A stretch of 64,000 bases of DNA from Streptomyces sp. CB02959 (GCF_002803155.1 NZ_NNBP01000026.1:47937-111936), one strand, 5' to 3'; counted from the stretch's first letter, positions 36,546 through 44,976 are shown. Numbers and translations are program-made. The notes: generated by a model from the sequence alone, not told the origin.

Positions 36546-37785
36546 GAGACGGTATTCCCCATCCGCAGGTCATTTGACTGACGGCGTTCTCCGCCCCCAG
36601 GCAATGTGGCCATCTCCATCATGCGCTCGTTCGCCTCCGAACTGCCTCAGATCGTCGATACGGAAGTTATTCATCCGCTTCACGACTCATGCGGTATTCG
36701 ATCTGGATCTCTCTTGGCTGCGCCCAGAGTGGCGATCCATGAGAAAGCTACTCTGCTGTCCGTGTAGGTACTAACGGCTGGGAGCGTAAAAGTTCATTGC
36801 GCCGTTGGCCGCAAACATTCAGATACCTTGAGGTCTGCTCACTGATTGCACTGGAGCCCGCCTTTCGACGTCATGCCCATATCTCCTTCCGGTCGGGGCG
36901 TGCGGGCGTTCCCGGCGTGCCCGGGTACGCACCGACTCCGACCGCGCCGAGGCGGTCCTCGTTCCTGTCGTTCATGTCATTGCCGCTGGTCAGGCGGATA
37001 TTGGCAGGGCGGTGAGCCGCCACCGGCAGACGAGGTCGACCTCGGCGGGATGCACCTCGGACGGCCTTGCGTCGGTCATGGCGAGACATCAAACGAGCCC
37101 AAAGGGCAGTACCCCTCGGGAGAGTTGGGAATGAACAGCACCGCGACCCCTGAAAGCAGGTCCGGGGCGGATCAGCGTTCATTCCGGCGAGAAGCTCCGC
37201 GGAGCTCAACCTCCACCGGGTATCGCGGCAGAACCGCGCCACGCCCTCCGCTATGCACAGGAGACGTCCGAGGCTCCCTCCGCAAGTGCACTGTCAAAAG
37301 TCCCGGCTTCTGCCGCGAGACTCCCCATGACAGCCCCCTCCATCGTTGCACTCCACGAAAGCTGACCACTCCTCACAGTTAAGAAGCTAACCGGATCATA
37401 GGGGCTAGGGCGGATGCGGTAAATGGTCGAGTCGGCCTGAGTAACCGTCATTTTCTATGGAGGGCTGGGTCATGACGGCTGTTGGCCCTCTGGAGGATCC
37501 GCCAACCAGAGGCCGAACTGCCGACACTCGTGCAACTGTAGATCGGTGCCGATGGATCATGTCAAGCATTGGCAGGCGAGTTCCCAAACATTGAGATCCA
37601 CAGCGCCAGTTGACATAAGGGTTTGCCATCAACCCTCATAGATTCGGTATTTGACCGACCATCAACTTGCCTCCGGGCCTTGCGACTTGATAAACGCGCG
37701 TGCAAGGATCCACCTGCCCGCCAGATGAGCCCGTGCGCCACCAGTACGGGTACCTGCGCACAGGCCGCGAGTATTAACTCGATGT
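36546..37785. other. Non-coding, partly AT-rich border region of the biosynthetic cluster
   Basis: About 1.2 kb without a believable gene. Stretches at roughly 36590-36790 and 37380-37640 are visibly lower in GC than the rest of the window, and several short open frames there lack Streptomyces codon bias. The cluster's main leftward promoter should lie in the first few hundred bases, but I could not pick a clear -10/-35 pair. A perfect 15-bp palindrome CGATGTTTAACATCG lies at 37780-37794, overlapping the end of the transposase remnant. Confidence 0.5.
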
Positions 37786-38180
37786 TTAACATCGCCGGGC
37801 TTGACGCCCCTTGATCCGTGCGGCGCGCTCGACCATCTCACCGACCTCACGACGCCGGCCCCCGCGCCCGTTCTTCGAGCCCGGAGGTCGCCCCGATCCC
37901 GGCCGGGACGGCTGCGGCGCGGCCGCCGGACAAGCCGCGGTCGCCCGGACATCACCCAATCTCCCCTCGCACCCGCGCGGGGTCGAGGCAAGGCCCGGCC
38001 AGGCGCTCTCAGGGGCGGCGCAAGCCCTCGACCAGCGGGCGGGCGGGGCGGAGCCGGGCGCGAGCGGCGACAATCAGCCAGGCCCGCGGGCCGACGGCGC
38101 CCGCGCGGCGACCCCTCGGGGCGGCCCGGCCCGGCACCTGGCCCATGAGCCGGAAGGTGCGCTCCGCCGCGTCGCGCGCC
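37786..38180 (-). pseudogene. Decayed 3' end of an IS701-like (NF041680-type) transposase gene
   Basis: Two minus-strand frames together read as the C-terminus of a Streptomyces IS transposase. The first gives ERTFRLMGQVPG, then AWLIVAARARLRPARPLVEGLRRP up to about 38009. After a frameshift, the second gives CEGRLGDVRATAACPAAAP and PSRPGSGRPPGSKNGR, ending at a TAA at 37786. The RPPGSKN block and the LRLARPL...LRRP block are hallmarks of this transposase type as I remember it. Only about 130 residues remain and the N-terminal part is not visible upstream. It marks an old insertion at the cluster border. Confidence 0.75.
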
Positions 38181-38852
38181 GCTCGTGGTGTTGCGGTCGA
38201 AGGCCCGGGGACGCCCCGTCGATCGCCTCCGTCAAGTGCCCCGCACACATGACGGAGCACGCCCGCCAGGCACCCACGAAATTATCGCCGGCCCCGCCTT
38301 ACCGAGGTCGGCCATCCGACCACCTGACCAGCGACGCAACACAACTGACAGGTCATCAGGAGAGGCGCCCAATGAGCGCCACATCAGCATCGGGATATCG
38401 CTCGCACCACCCGCACCGCACGCCATATGCACCGACAAAATTGCAGGTCAGGCTCCCTTTGGGGGCGGTTCAAGGATCGCCACACACGCCACGTGATGCA
38501 CCGTGGGAACGAAGTGGAAATCGTGGCACCGACCAGCGCGCCAAGACTGGGGCCGAACTCCCCTCCCCCATTGAATTCCGGGCCGCCCGAACATTCATCG
38601 ACAATTATTACTCCGGCAACAATGCCTCGACCTGAGGAAATCGGCATTGCATGGAATAGCCGCAGGACAAGGCCGACACGGATGGTTTTCGGCGGTCTAC
38701 GCAGCGCACATGAAATGCACACGATGGTGCACGGGGTCTAGCTTGAAGAGGGAGGAGGCGATCGCACCTGATCGTGGACGCCAGGCGCCGACACCGCGTG
38801 ACGTGTCCGGTCATTAGTGAGCCCATCACCTTCTGAGGCGAGGGAGCCACCC
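38181..38852. other. Intergenic DNA between transposase remnant and DUF1269 gene
   Basis: No gene with credible codon bias was found. A long plus-strand frame crosses this area into the remnant, but its translation is low-complexity (proline, alanine, arginine) and not protein-like. The last 70 bases hold the leader of the DUF1269 gene. This stretch may include more eroded mobile-element sequence. Confidence 0.4.
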
Positions 38853-39359
38853 ATGTCAGACTTGATCATCATCGGGTACGAGAACGCGGAGCAGGCCAGG
38901 AAGGCGGAAAACCGCATCCAGGATCTCGAACGGCAGCACGTCGTCGTCCTCACCGGCTTGGCCGTGATCTCCGCCGACGCCAACGGACACATATACGTCG
39001 ACACACACGACGACATCCCGCGTCGGGCCATCGCCACCTCCGCCACCGCGGGAGCGCTGTGGGGCCTGGTCCTCGGCATGCTGTTCCTCATGCCGGTCAT
39101 CGGGCTGCTGGGCGCCGCAGTCGGTGGACTGGCGGGCAAGCTCAGCCAGTCCGGTCTCGACAAGCGGTTCCGCGACCGCGCCCACGAGTTGCTCGAACCG
39201 GGCAAGGCCGCCGTCGTCGTCATGACCACAAAGCTCAAGGAGGACCAGTTCGCCGCCGCCCTGCAGCCCTTGGGCGGAACGGTGCTGAAGACGTCGCTGT
39301 CGCAATCCGACGAACACGAGCTGGAGCAGCAGCTCATCGGGAGCCCGCAGCCGGCCTGA
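38853..39359 (+). CDS. DUF1269-domain membrane-associated protein
   Basis: The ATG at 38853, 8 nt after GAGGGAG, gives 168 residues. The N-terminal MSDLIIIGYENAEQARKAEN, a central glycine-rich hydrophobic hairpin (GALWGLVLGMLFLMPVIGLLGAAVGGLAGKL) and the C-terminal KAAVVVMTTKLKEDQFAAAL with LGGTVLKTSLS are typical of DUF1269 proteins. The hairpin resembles glycine-zipper membrane segments. The role is unknown; relatives are often linked to general stress regulons. It is a stand-alone gene. Confidence 0.85.
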   Translation: MSDLIIIGYENAEQARKAENRIQDLERQHVVVLTGLAVISADANGHIYVDTHDDIPRRAIATSATAGALWGLVLGMLFLMPVIGLLGAAVGGLAGKLSQSGLDKRFRDRAHELLEPGKAAVVVMTTKLKEDQFAAALQPLGGTVLKTSLSQSDEHELEQQLIGSPQPA

Positions 39360-39507
39360 TCGGTCCGGGGCGTCGACGGCGGCGCGAGGATCGTGGGACA
39401 CCTCCGGGAGCCTGGGCAGTTGGGCGGTTCGGCCGTTCGGCGATGGGGGGATGGGCCGGTTCGCCGGGCAGGGGCGGCGTGGTCGTCCGTCGGTGGGTGA
39501 CGACCCT

Positions 39508-40284
39508 TCAGGCCGAGGTGCCGCGGCCCTGGGCGGTGAGGCCGACACTTCCGGCGAGTTGCAGGACGGCCTGGTCGAAGAAGGCGCTGCGGGCCTCGAC
39601 GACCCGGTTGAACTGGCCGAAGAGCTCGAAACTCAGCAGCCCGAAGAGCTGCGCCCAGGCCCCGATCAGACGGGCCAGTACGGCGGGCGGCAGCTCGACA
39701 CCCAGTTCCGCGCCGAGCGCCAGCGCATCGGCCACCACCGCATCGGGCAACGGCTCCGCGGGCTCCTTCAGCAGGCCGGCGGCGTACGCGTCCCGGGCGA
39801 CGCCGATGAGCGTGAGCCCGACCCGGGCGGCGGGCTCCGTCGTCGTGTGCGGCGCGTGGTAGCCGGGGACGGGCGATCCGTAGATCAGCGCGTACTCGTG
39901 CGGATGGGCCAGGGCCCAGTCGCGTACCGCGGTGCAGATGGCACACCACTGGGCGGTGGCACGCTCGGCGGCGCGACCGCGTGGAGTGGTCGAGGCCGGA
40001 GTGGTGGAGGGCGGAGCGGTGGAGGGCGCGGGGTGGGCGTCGCGGGCGCGCTCGGCGGCCGCGCCGAGCGCGTTGTAGGCGTCGACGATCAAGGCGGTGA
40101 GCAGGTCGTCGCGGCTGGGGAAGTAGCGGTAGAGCGCGGATGAGGCCATGCCGAGTGCGCGTGCTACGGCCCGGAGGGAGAGCTTGGCGGCCCCCTCGGC
40201 GGCCAGCTGCTTGCGGGCCTCGTCCTTGATGGCCTCGGTGATTTCGCTACGGGCCCGTTCCCTGGCTCCTCTAATCGCTGTCAT
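39508..40284 (-). CDS. TetR-family regulator with WHG-type C-terminal domain
   Basis: Starting from the ATG at 40284, the 258-residue protein has an N-terminal TetR helix-turn-helix (LSLRAVARALGMASSALYRYFPSRDDLLTALI) and a long ligand domain containing WALAHPHEYALIYGSPVPGY, characteristic of the WHG domain group. A threonine/proline-rich insert separates the two. It is divergent from the deazaflavin reductase gene, with repeated palindromes between them, so it most likely represses that gene and itself. A further upstream start at 40332 would run into those operators. Confidence 0.88.
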   Translation of the reverse strand: MTAIRGARERARSEITEAIKDEARKQLAAEGAAKLSLRAVARALGMASSALYRYFPSRDDLLTALIVDAYNALGAAAERARDAHPAPSTAPPSTTPASTTPRGRAAERATAQWCAICTAVRDWALAHPHEYALIYGSPVPGYHAPHTTTEPAARVGLTLIGVARDAYAAGLLKEPAEPLPDAVVADALALGAELGVELPPAVLARLIGAWAQLFGLLSFELFGQFNRVVEARSAFFDQAVLQLAGSVGLTAQGRGTSA

Positions 40285-40325
40285 GAAGAGCAGTGTGACA
40301 GCTCTCAGAGCGCCGAACAAAAACG

Positions 40326-40393
40326 AGAGCACTGCTCTTGCTTTGGCGCACGGTTCACGTGCACACTGCTCCTAAGCGAGAGCACCGCTCTCG
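40326..40393 (+). promoter_or_regulatory. Paired palindromic operators between TetR and deazaflavin-reductase genes
   Basis: Two related palindromes lie in the divergent region: AGAGCACTGCTCT (40326-40338, 6-1-6 arms) and CGAGAGCACCGCTCTCG (40377-40393, perfect 7-3-7 arms). A looser third copy (AGAGC...GCTCT) lies nearer the tetR start at about 40287-40306. Repetition of AGAGC/GCTCT arms between a TetR gene and its divergent neighbour is the expected layout of an autorepressed operator set. Confidence 0.7.
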
Positions 40394-40534
40394 AATCAGA
40401 GCAACGACCCGCAGTCTGGCTGACAGCGCACCCTGCAACCCGTGCCGAGCACTCACCGGCCATCGCACGGTGCACGACACCAGCCCGGCCCCGCGGCGAC
40501 CCCGCCCCACCAGCACACCGAAACCGAGGCCCTC

Positions 40535-40975
40535 ATGTCCCACTACCTGAAGCCGCGCCGTCTCGCCGTCCGACTCAACGGCACGATCGGCTGGCTCGCC
40601 CGTCGCGGCATCAGCCTCGCCGGCTCCGCCGACCTCGCCGTCCGCGGCCGCAAGAGCGGCGAATGGCGCCGCGTACCGGTCAACCCCATGGCGTACGAGG
40701 GCTCCCGCTACCTCGTCTCGACGCGCGGCGAATCCGAGTGGGTGCGCAACATGCGGGCGGCCGGCGGCGGCGAACTCCGCGTCGGCCGCCGCACCCGCCC
40801 GTTCGTCGCGGTCGAACTGCCGCCCGCCGAGACCCCGGAGCTGCTGCGCACCTACCTCGACCGCTGGGGCTGGGAGGTCAAGGCGTACTTCGGCGACCTC
40901 ACCGCCGACTCCAGCACAGCGGAGTTCGTCGCCGCGGCCCCCCGCCATCCCGTCTTCCGCATCACCGAGTCCTGA
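40535..40975 (+). CDS. Nitroreductase/deazaflavin (F420)-dependent oxidoreductase, Ddn-like
   Basis: From the ATG at 40535 the protein is 146 residues of the split-barrel Ddn family: LAVRGRKSGEWRRVPVNPM (phosphate/F420-binding region), GSRYLVSTRGESEWVRNMRAAGGGELRVGRR and the end FRITES. Such proteins reduce quinones, nitro compounds or other electrophiles with F420H2. It is controlled in all likelihood by the divergent TetR through the AGAGC-type operators. Confidence 0.88.
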   Translation: MSHYLKPRRLAVRLNGTIGWLARRGISLAGSADLAVRGRKSGEWRRVPVNPMAYEGSRYLVSTRGESEWVRNMRAAGGGELRVGRRTRPFVAVELPPAETPELLRTYLDRWGWEVKAYFGDLTADSSTAEFVAAAPRHPVFRITES

Positions 40976-41114
40976 GCAGTGGCCGGGACATTGACCGGGT
41001 GATGAGCGTCAAGACCACCGTCCGGACATCGGCTCCCAGCAGACAGCACGGACCGTGCGGACCCCGGCCGTGATCACCGGTCGGTGGCGTGGTCCGGCGG
41101 GCCGTCCGCGCGGG

Positions 41115-41552
41115 TCAGGCGCCGCGGTCGGCACCGGGGTCGGCACCGGGGCCAGAGCCAGGGCCAGGGCCAGGAACAAGACCAGGAACAGAGCCCGAAC
41201 CAGAACCGGCGAGCATGGCGCGGGTGAGGCGGGCGGCGGTCCGGTACCACTGGCCGGCGCCCCGCAGCATGGTGTGCCGGCCGCGGGGCATGGTCAGGAG
41301 TTGCGCGTCCGCGCCGGCCCGGCGGGCGCGTTCGCTGAACTCGCGGGAGCCGCGGTAGTCGGTGGTGCGGTCGCGGGCGTCGTGGAGCAACGCGAGGCGT
41401 TTTCCCCGGAGATGGGCCACGGGTTCCTCCGGTGGGCACCAGGGCGCGAGGACGACGACGCCGCGGACGGCGGGGTGACCGCCGGCGCGCAGCGCGGCCC
41501 GGCCGCCCATGGAATGGCCGAGGAGGACGATCGGCAGGCCAGGGAGCGCGCC
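41115..41552 (-). pseudogene. 5'-truncated alpha/beta-hydrolase
   Basis: Homology begins abruptly at LPGLPIVLLGHSMGGRAALRAGG near 41546 and runs through the acid (LLHDARDRTTDYRG) and the histidine (MPRGRHTMLRGAG), so the whole catalytic triad is present. The first 80-100 residues of a normal hydrolase are missing. The frame upstream reads antisense through a GntR gene and is arginine-rich. The C-terminus carries a Gly/Pro/Ser low-complexity tail. It is probably non-functional, its 5' end removed at the junction near 41.55 kb. Confidence 0.7.
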
Positions 41553-41557
41553 GGCAC

Positions 41558-42316
41558 TCCTCGCGTGTCGAGCTGTACCAGCGCATCGTGGCCGCCATCG
41601 ACGACGGCACGTTCCCTCCCGGCGCGCGACTGCCACCCGAGCCGGAACTGGCCGGGCAGCTGGGCGTGAGCCGCTCCGGACTGCGCGAGGTGCTGATCCT
41701 GCTCCAGGAGGACGGGGTGATCACCCGCCGCCAGGGCGTCGGCAGCACGGTCAACCAGCTCCCTCCGGCCCCCGGCCTGGAACGTCTGCTGCCCGTCGAG
41801 GCCCTGCTGGGTCCCGGTACGGTCCGCTGCCGCCGGCTCGCCGCCGAACTGGAGGAACCCACCGACTTCTCCGGCTACCACCTGCGCCTCGCCCCGGCCG
41901 AACGCGCCTGTTTCTGGGAGACCGTCGTCGAGGTGGACGGCTCACCGGCCTGCTTCGCGCACGAGTGGGCCGTGGACGACAAGGTCCTGCGGACGACGGC
42001 CGGCCGCGACCTCCCCGACGCGCTCCGCGCCTCACTGGCGGAGCCGGACGCCACCCCTCACGACGCCACCGGCACACCGGACGGCACCATGCTCGCGGCC
42101 TTCCTCGACGCCGAGCCGGGCCACGGGCTCACCGCACGCAGCACCCTCGGCGCGACCATGCTCGGCACCGAACGCGGCCACGCCATCTCGCGCCCACCCG
42201 AGACACCGGCCCTGCTCCTCACCCAGACCGTCTGGACCGCCGGCCGCCCCGTCCTGGCCGCCAAATACCTCTTCCCGGCCGGCGCCCCGTTGCTGTCCTT
42301 GGCGTCCCGTCGCTGA
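41558..42316 (+). CDS. GntR-family (UTRA-like) regulator with damaged 5' end
   Basis: The winged helix begins SSRVELYQRIVAAIDDGTFP at 41558 and continues RLPPEPELAGQLGVSRSGLREVL and ITRRQGVGSTVN, followed by a UTRA-type ligand domain. No usual start codon with a ribosome-binding site lies just before the homology. The open frame continues back to a GTG at 41432 through antisense hydrolase sequence, so a chimeric N-terminus could be made. Starting at an internal GTG (41588) would clip the first helix. It is either a broken gene or a fusion product of a deletion. Confidence 0.65.
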   Translation, partial: SSRVELYQRIVAAIDDGTFPPGARLPPEPELAGQLGVSRSGLREVLILLQEDGVITRRQGVGSTVNQLPPAPGLERLLPVEALLGPGTVRCRRLAAELEEPTDFSGYHLRLAPAERACFWETVVEVDGSPACFAHEWAVDDKVLRTTAGRDLPDALRASLAEPDATPHDATGTPDGTMLAAFLDAEPGHGLTARSTLGATMLGTERGHAISRPPETPALLLTQTVWTAGRPVLAAKYLFPAGAPLLSLASRR

Positions 42317-42350
42317 GACCTCGACGCGGGGCACCGGCCGGACCGACGGG

Positions 42351-42378
42351 CAACGGGCAACGGGCAACGGGCAACGGA
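42351..42378 (+). repeat. Tandem 7-bp repeat
   Basis: CAACGGG is repeated three times perfectly (42351-42371), with a fourth copy ending CAACGGA. It lies between the convergent GntR and VOC genes. It is probably a slippage-prone spacer. No hairpin is formed by the repeat itself. Confidence 0.7.
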
Positions 42379-42394
42379 CGATCCGGCCGCGCCG

Positions 42395-42790
42395 TCAGCG
42401 CTCACGCACCGGTTCGAGGAACTCAAGCCGGTTGCCCAGCCTGTCGCACGCGTAGAAGCGCCGGTGCCCGGGGAAGTCGTCGTCCCAGGTGACGTCCACT
42501 CCGTGGGCCGTCAGCCGGTCGGCGAGGGCCTGGAGCGAGCTCACCAGGATCATCCCGGGGTGCGCCTTCCGGTTCGGACGGAAGTCCTCCTCGACCCCCA
42601 GATGGACCTCCAGGCCGCCGCCCCGGAACCAGCACCCGCCGCGCGCCGCCAGCGCCGGCGGTTTCGCGAGCTCCGCCATGCCGAGTACGCCTCCCCAGAA
42701 CTCGCGGCAGAGCCCCTCCGCACCGGGAGGAATCGCAAGCTGCACGTGATGCAGGCCGCCCAGGGCGTATCCGAGGGTTTCCTGAGCCAC
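42395..42790 (-). CDS. VOC (glyoxalase-fold) family protein
   Basis: The GTG at 42790 is preceded by GGAGGGGGAG. The 131-residue protein has GYALGGLHHVQLAIPPGAEG with the first metal histidine, WFRGGGLEVHLGVEEDF with a second, and the terminal ACDRLGNRLEFLEP with the glutamate. This is a complete single VOC unit with plausible metal ligands. An upstream extension to 42934 crosses a 16-bp palindromic operator and is not native. It is a monocistronic gene, presumably controlled through that operator. Confidence 0.85.
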   Translation of the reverse strand: MAQETLGYALGGLHHVQLAIPPGAEGLCREFWGGVLGMAELAKPPALAARGGCWFRGGGLEVHLGVEEDFRPNRKAHPGMILVSSLQALADRLTAHGVDVTWDDDFPGHRRFYACDRLGNRLEFLEPVRER

Positions 42791-42807
42791 GTCTCCCCCT
42801 CCGTGGA

Positions 42808-42823
42808 ATCTTGACGTCAAGAT
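42808..42823 (-). promoter_or_regulatory. Perfect 16-bp palindrome upstream of the VOC gene
   Basis: ATCTTGACGTCAAGAT is an exact palindrome 18 bp before the GTG at 42790. The TTGACGTCAA core resembles operators of MarR-family regulators, and TTGAC could double as a -35. No regulator gene sits next to it, so the controlling protein would be encoded elsewhere, or was lost with the nearby deletion. Confidence 0.6.
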
Positions 42824-43078
42824 AGTGGGGTCGGCCGGGCCCGACAAGAGGCACCGACCCGGCACCGATGCCCCTTCACGTCGAAGACAATCGACAGGGC
42901 ACAGACATCGCCCCGGGCTGAGTGAATCCCCCATTCGGCACCCTGGCCGCCGTGGGAGCAGCGACTCTCGCGGCCGTACCCGTTGCGTACGTGGTGCGCC
43001 ACCGAGCCACGCAAACGCCGCGCCCGGGGGAGCGGGCCGTCCGACACGGACCGGCGGGCTCCCCCGGTTCGTTCCGCG

Positions 43079-43663
43079 TCAGCCGATGAAGGCTTCGACG
43101 AGGGTCCAGACCGCCAGGCCGGCCATGCAGACACCACCGATGCGCTGCACGGTCTTCAGCGGGACGCGCTTGGCGATGAACCGGCCCACGATCAGCGCGA
43201 GCGCGGAGACGGACATCAGGGCGGCGGCGGAGCCGATGGCGGTGGGCAGCCAACCGTTGGTGGCGGCGAGGTTGGCGGTGGTGATCTGGGTCAGGTCGCC
43301 CCACTCGCCGATGAAGACGGCCATGAAGGCCGTGCCGTACACGGGCCAGAACCCGGTGACGGCCTTGGTGCCCGCCTCGTCGTCCTCGTCGTCGCCGCCG
43401 CTGCGCAGCAGGACAACGGCGCCGAAGGCGAACAGGGCGGCGGAGACGAGCTTGACCGCGATGGTGGGCAGCAGCCCGATCAGGCTGCCGGCGCCGACGG
43501 CTATGGCGACGTGCACGATGAACGCGGTGGAGGTGCCGAACCATACGTACAGCGGACGCATGCGGGTGCCCATGGCCAGTGAGGCGAACATGGTCTTGTC
43601 GGGGAGTTCGGCGAGGAAGATCAGCCCGAAGGCGGTGATGATCGCCAGGGGGTCGAGGGTCAT
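43079..43663 (-). CDS. TMEM165/GDT1 (UPF0016) family manganese/calcium transporter
   Basis: From the ATG at 43663 the protein is 194 residues with six membrane helices in two repeats. The first repeat carries the acidic signature AELPDKTMFASL (usual ExGDKT, Gly to Pro) and the second GEWGDLTQITT. Family members exchange Mn2+ or Ca2+ for protons, and bacterial ones protect against manganese excess. An acidic cytoplasmic loop GGDDEDDEAG separates the repeats. Its long leader contains a yybP-ykoY-like element, in keeping with manganese control. Confidence 0.9.
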   Translation of the reverse strand: MTLDPLAIITAFGLIFLAELPDKTMFASLAMGTRMRPLYVWFGTSTAFIVHVAIAVGAGSLIGLLPTIAVKLVSAALFAFGAVVLLRSGGDDEDDEAGTKAVTGFWPVYGTAFMAVFIGEWGDLTQITTANLAATNGWLPTAIGSAAALMSVSALALIVGRFIAKRVPLKTVQRIGGVCMAGLAVWTLVEAFIG

Positions 43664-43784
43664 CCGGGTGCTTTCTGCTGGGGCCGGGCCGCCGGCTCGT
43701 ACGGCACCCAGTGAGGTGACGGGAGAACCCTTTCGGCCCGGCATGATGGTGCAGCCCCCACCGTTTGTGCGGGCCAGGTCATGC

Positions 43785-43900
43785 CGTGGCCGAAGGTCTC
43801 GTCCACCGGCCCGTCAGCTGCGGCCGGCCCGGTGGCCGGGATGCCCCGTGGAGCATCCAGTGTGTCGACCAGCGGTGTTTCGGGACTACTCCCCTTCGCC
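43785..43900 (-). ncRNA. yybP-ykoY-like manganese riboswitch
   Basis: On the minus strand the leader of the TMEM165-type gene contains GGCGAAGGGGAGTAGTCCC (ending near 43882) at its 5' side and GGACGAGACCTTCGGCC (43804-43788) at its 3' side, with a GC-rich hairpin region between. The GGGGAGUA block and the ACGAGACCUUC block are the two conserved sides of the yybP-ykoY Mn2+-binding loops as I remember the consensus. The gene downstream encodes a manganese exporter family. About 120 nt of further leader could hold the expression platform. Confidence 0.7.
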
Positions 43901-44079
43901 GCCCACCAGTGTAAACGGCAGGTATGGGGAGGGTAAGGCGGGTGCCAGGTGGTACCCGTCACTCCGGTTCGGGGCGACCCGGCGGGCGCAGGGCGGCGGA
44001 GCCGATCAGGCGGGCAGGGCGACCCGGCGCCGCCGGCGCGGCGCCACGACCCCGCCGGCCGGCCGGTCAGGGACGCGAC

Positions 44080-44871
44080 CTAGCCGTGGAAGGTGGTGGT
44101 CGCCTCCAGCGCGGCGCGCTCGGTGGCGACCTGGTTCACCGGTGCGGCGGCGTCCGCGTAGCCGAACGAGACCCCCACGAGCAACTTCCCGGTACTGATT
44201 CCGAGTTCGCGGCGCACGGTGTCGGCGTAGAAGCTCAACAGCCCCTGCGGGCAGCTGTCCACGCCATACGCGGTCATCGCCAGGAGCAGCGTCTGCAGGT
44301 AGGCGCCGACGTCCGCGGCCAGCCGGGCATCGGCGCCGCCGTCGACGAAGAGGAAGGCGACGTGCGGTGCACCGTAGAACCGCAGGCTCTCGGCGTCGTA
44401 GGCGCCGCGTGCCGCATGATCGTCGCGGCCGATGCCCAGTGCGCCGTAGAGCCGGGCGCCGAACTCGGCCTGCCGGTCGTGCTGCACCGGCGAGTACATG
44501 TCCTGGCGGTACGGGAAGTCGGCGGAGACGCGGCGCGCGGCGTGGGCCGCCTGGAGGGCGTCCGCCAGTCGCTCGCGCACCGCGCCGCCGACCACCTCCA
44601 CCCGCCACGGCTGCGCGTTGGAATTGGACGGCGCGGTACCGGCCAGCGAGAAGATCGCGCGCATCGTCTCCTGGGCCACGGTGTCGGCCCGGAACGCACG
44701 CACGGCGCGCCGGCCGCGGATCAACTTCTCCGCGTAACCACGCAATTCGGTGAACTCGGTGAACTCGGTGCGCCCGGACGGATCCGCGGACGCAGGCGTG
44801 GGCGCGCTCACGGGTGGAATCACGGACGGACTCATGGACCGGCTCGTGGACCGGCTCGCGGACGGATTCAC
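44080..44871 (-). CDS. Nitroreductase-family protein
   Basis: The GTG at 44871, behind GAGGAG, gives 263 residues, with a Ser/Thr/Pro-rich N-terminal stretch of about 40 residues before the fold. Nitroreductase features follow: IRGRRAVRAFRADTV, GTAPSNSNAQPWRVEVV (FMN phosphate region), GAYLQTLLLAMTAYGVDSCPQG and the terminal GVSFGYAD. It would reduce nitro groups or quinones with NAD(P)H and FMN. A shorter start at 44835 is possible. It is divergent from a TetR gene whose palindromic sites overlap its promoter region. Confidence 0.87.
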   Translation of the reverse strand: MNPSASRSTSRSMSPSVIPPVSAPTPASADPSGRTEFTEFTELRGYAEKLIRGRRAVRAFRADTVAQETMRAIFSLAGTAPSNSNAQPWRVEVVGGAVRERLADALQAAHAARRVSADFPYRQDMYSPVQHDRQAEFGARLYGALGIGRDDHAARGAYDAESLRFYGAPHVAFLFVDGGADARLAADVGAYLQTLLLAMTAYGVDSCPQGLLSFYADTVRRELGISTGKLLVGVSFGYADAAAPVNQVATERAALEATTTFHG

Positions 44872-44895
44872 GGGACTCTCCTCACGACGAATGAA

Positions 44896-44969
44896 GTAAA
44901 CGGAACCGTTTACCGAAGTTGCGCCGACTCTAACCGGGTGCCGCGCCCGAAGTAAACGCGGACGTATAC
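44896..44969 (+). promoter_or_regulatory. Two TetR-type operators in the nitroreductase/tetR divergent region
   Basis: GTAAACGGAACCGTTTAC (44896-44913) is a perfect palindrome with 8-bp arms around AA. GTAAACGCGGACGTATAC (44952-44969) has the same 8-2-8 layout with two mismatches and ends 7 bp before the tetR start. Shared GTAAAC arms and placement next to each start codon indicate one repressor controlling both genes. Confidence 0.7.
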
Positions 44970-44976
44970 TTCCGGC

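Noticed and set aside
36846..37382. Plus-strand 178-codon open frame in the cluster border region
   Set aside because: Low-complexity Pro/Arg/Ser translation, poor codon bias, no ribosome-binding site and no recognisable domain.
37811..38635. Plus-strand 274-codon open frame
   Set aside because: It is antisense to the transposase remnant over much of its length and has no protein-like composition.
42922..43089. Possible 55-residue single-helix protein on the plus strand (GTG at 42922)
   Set aside because: It has a membrane-like stretch but no ribosome-binding site and it overlaps the 3' end of the TMEM165-type gene. Evidence is too weak.
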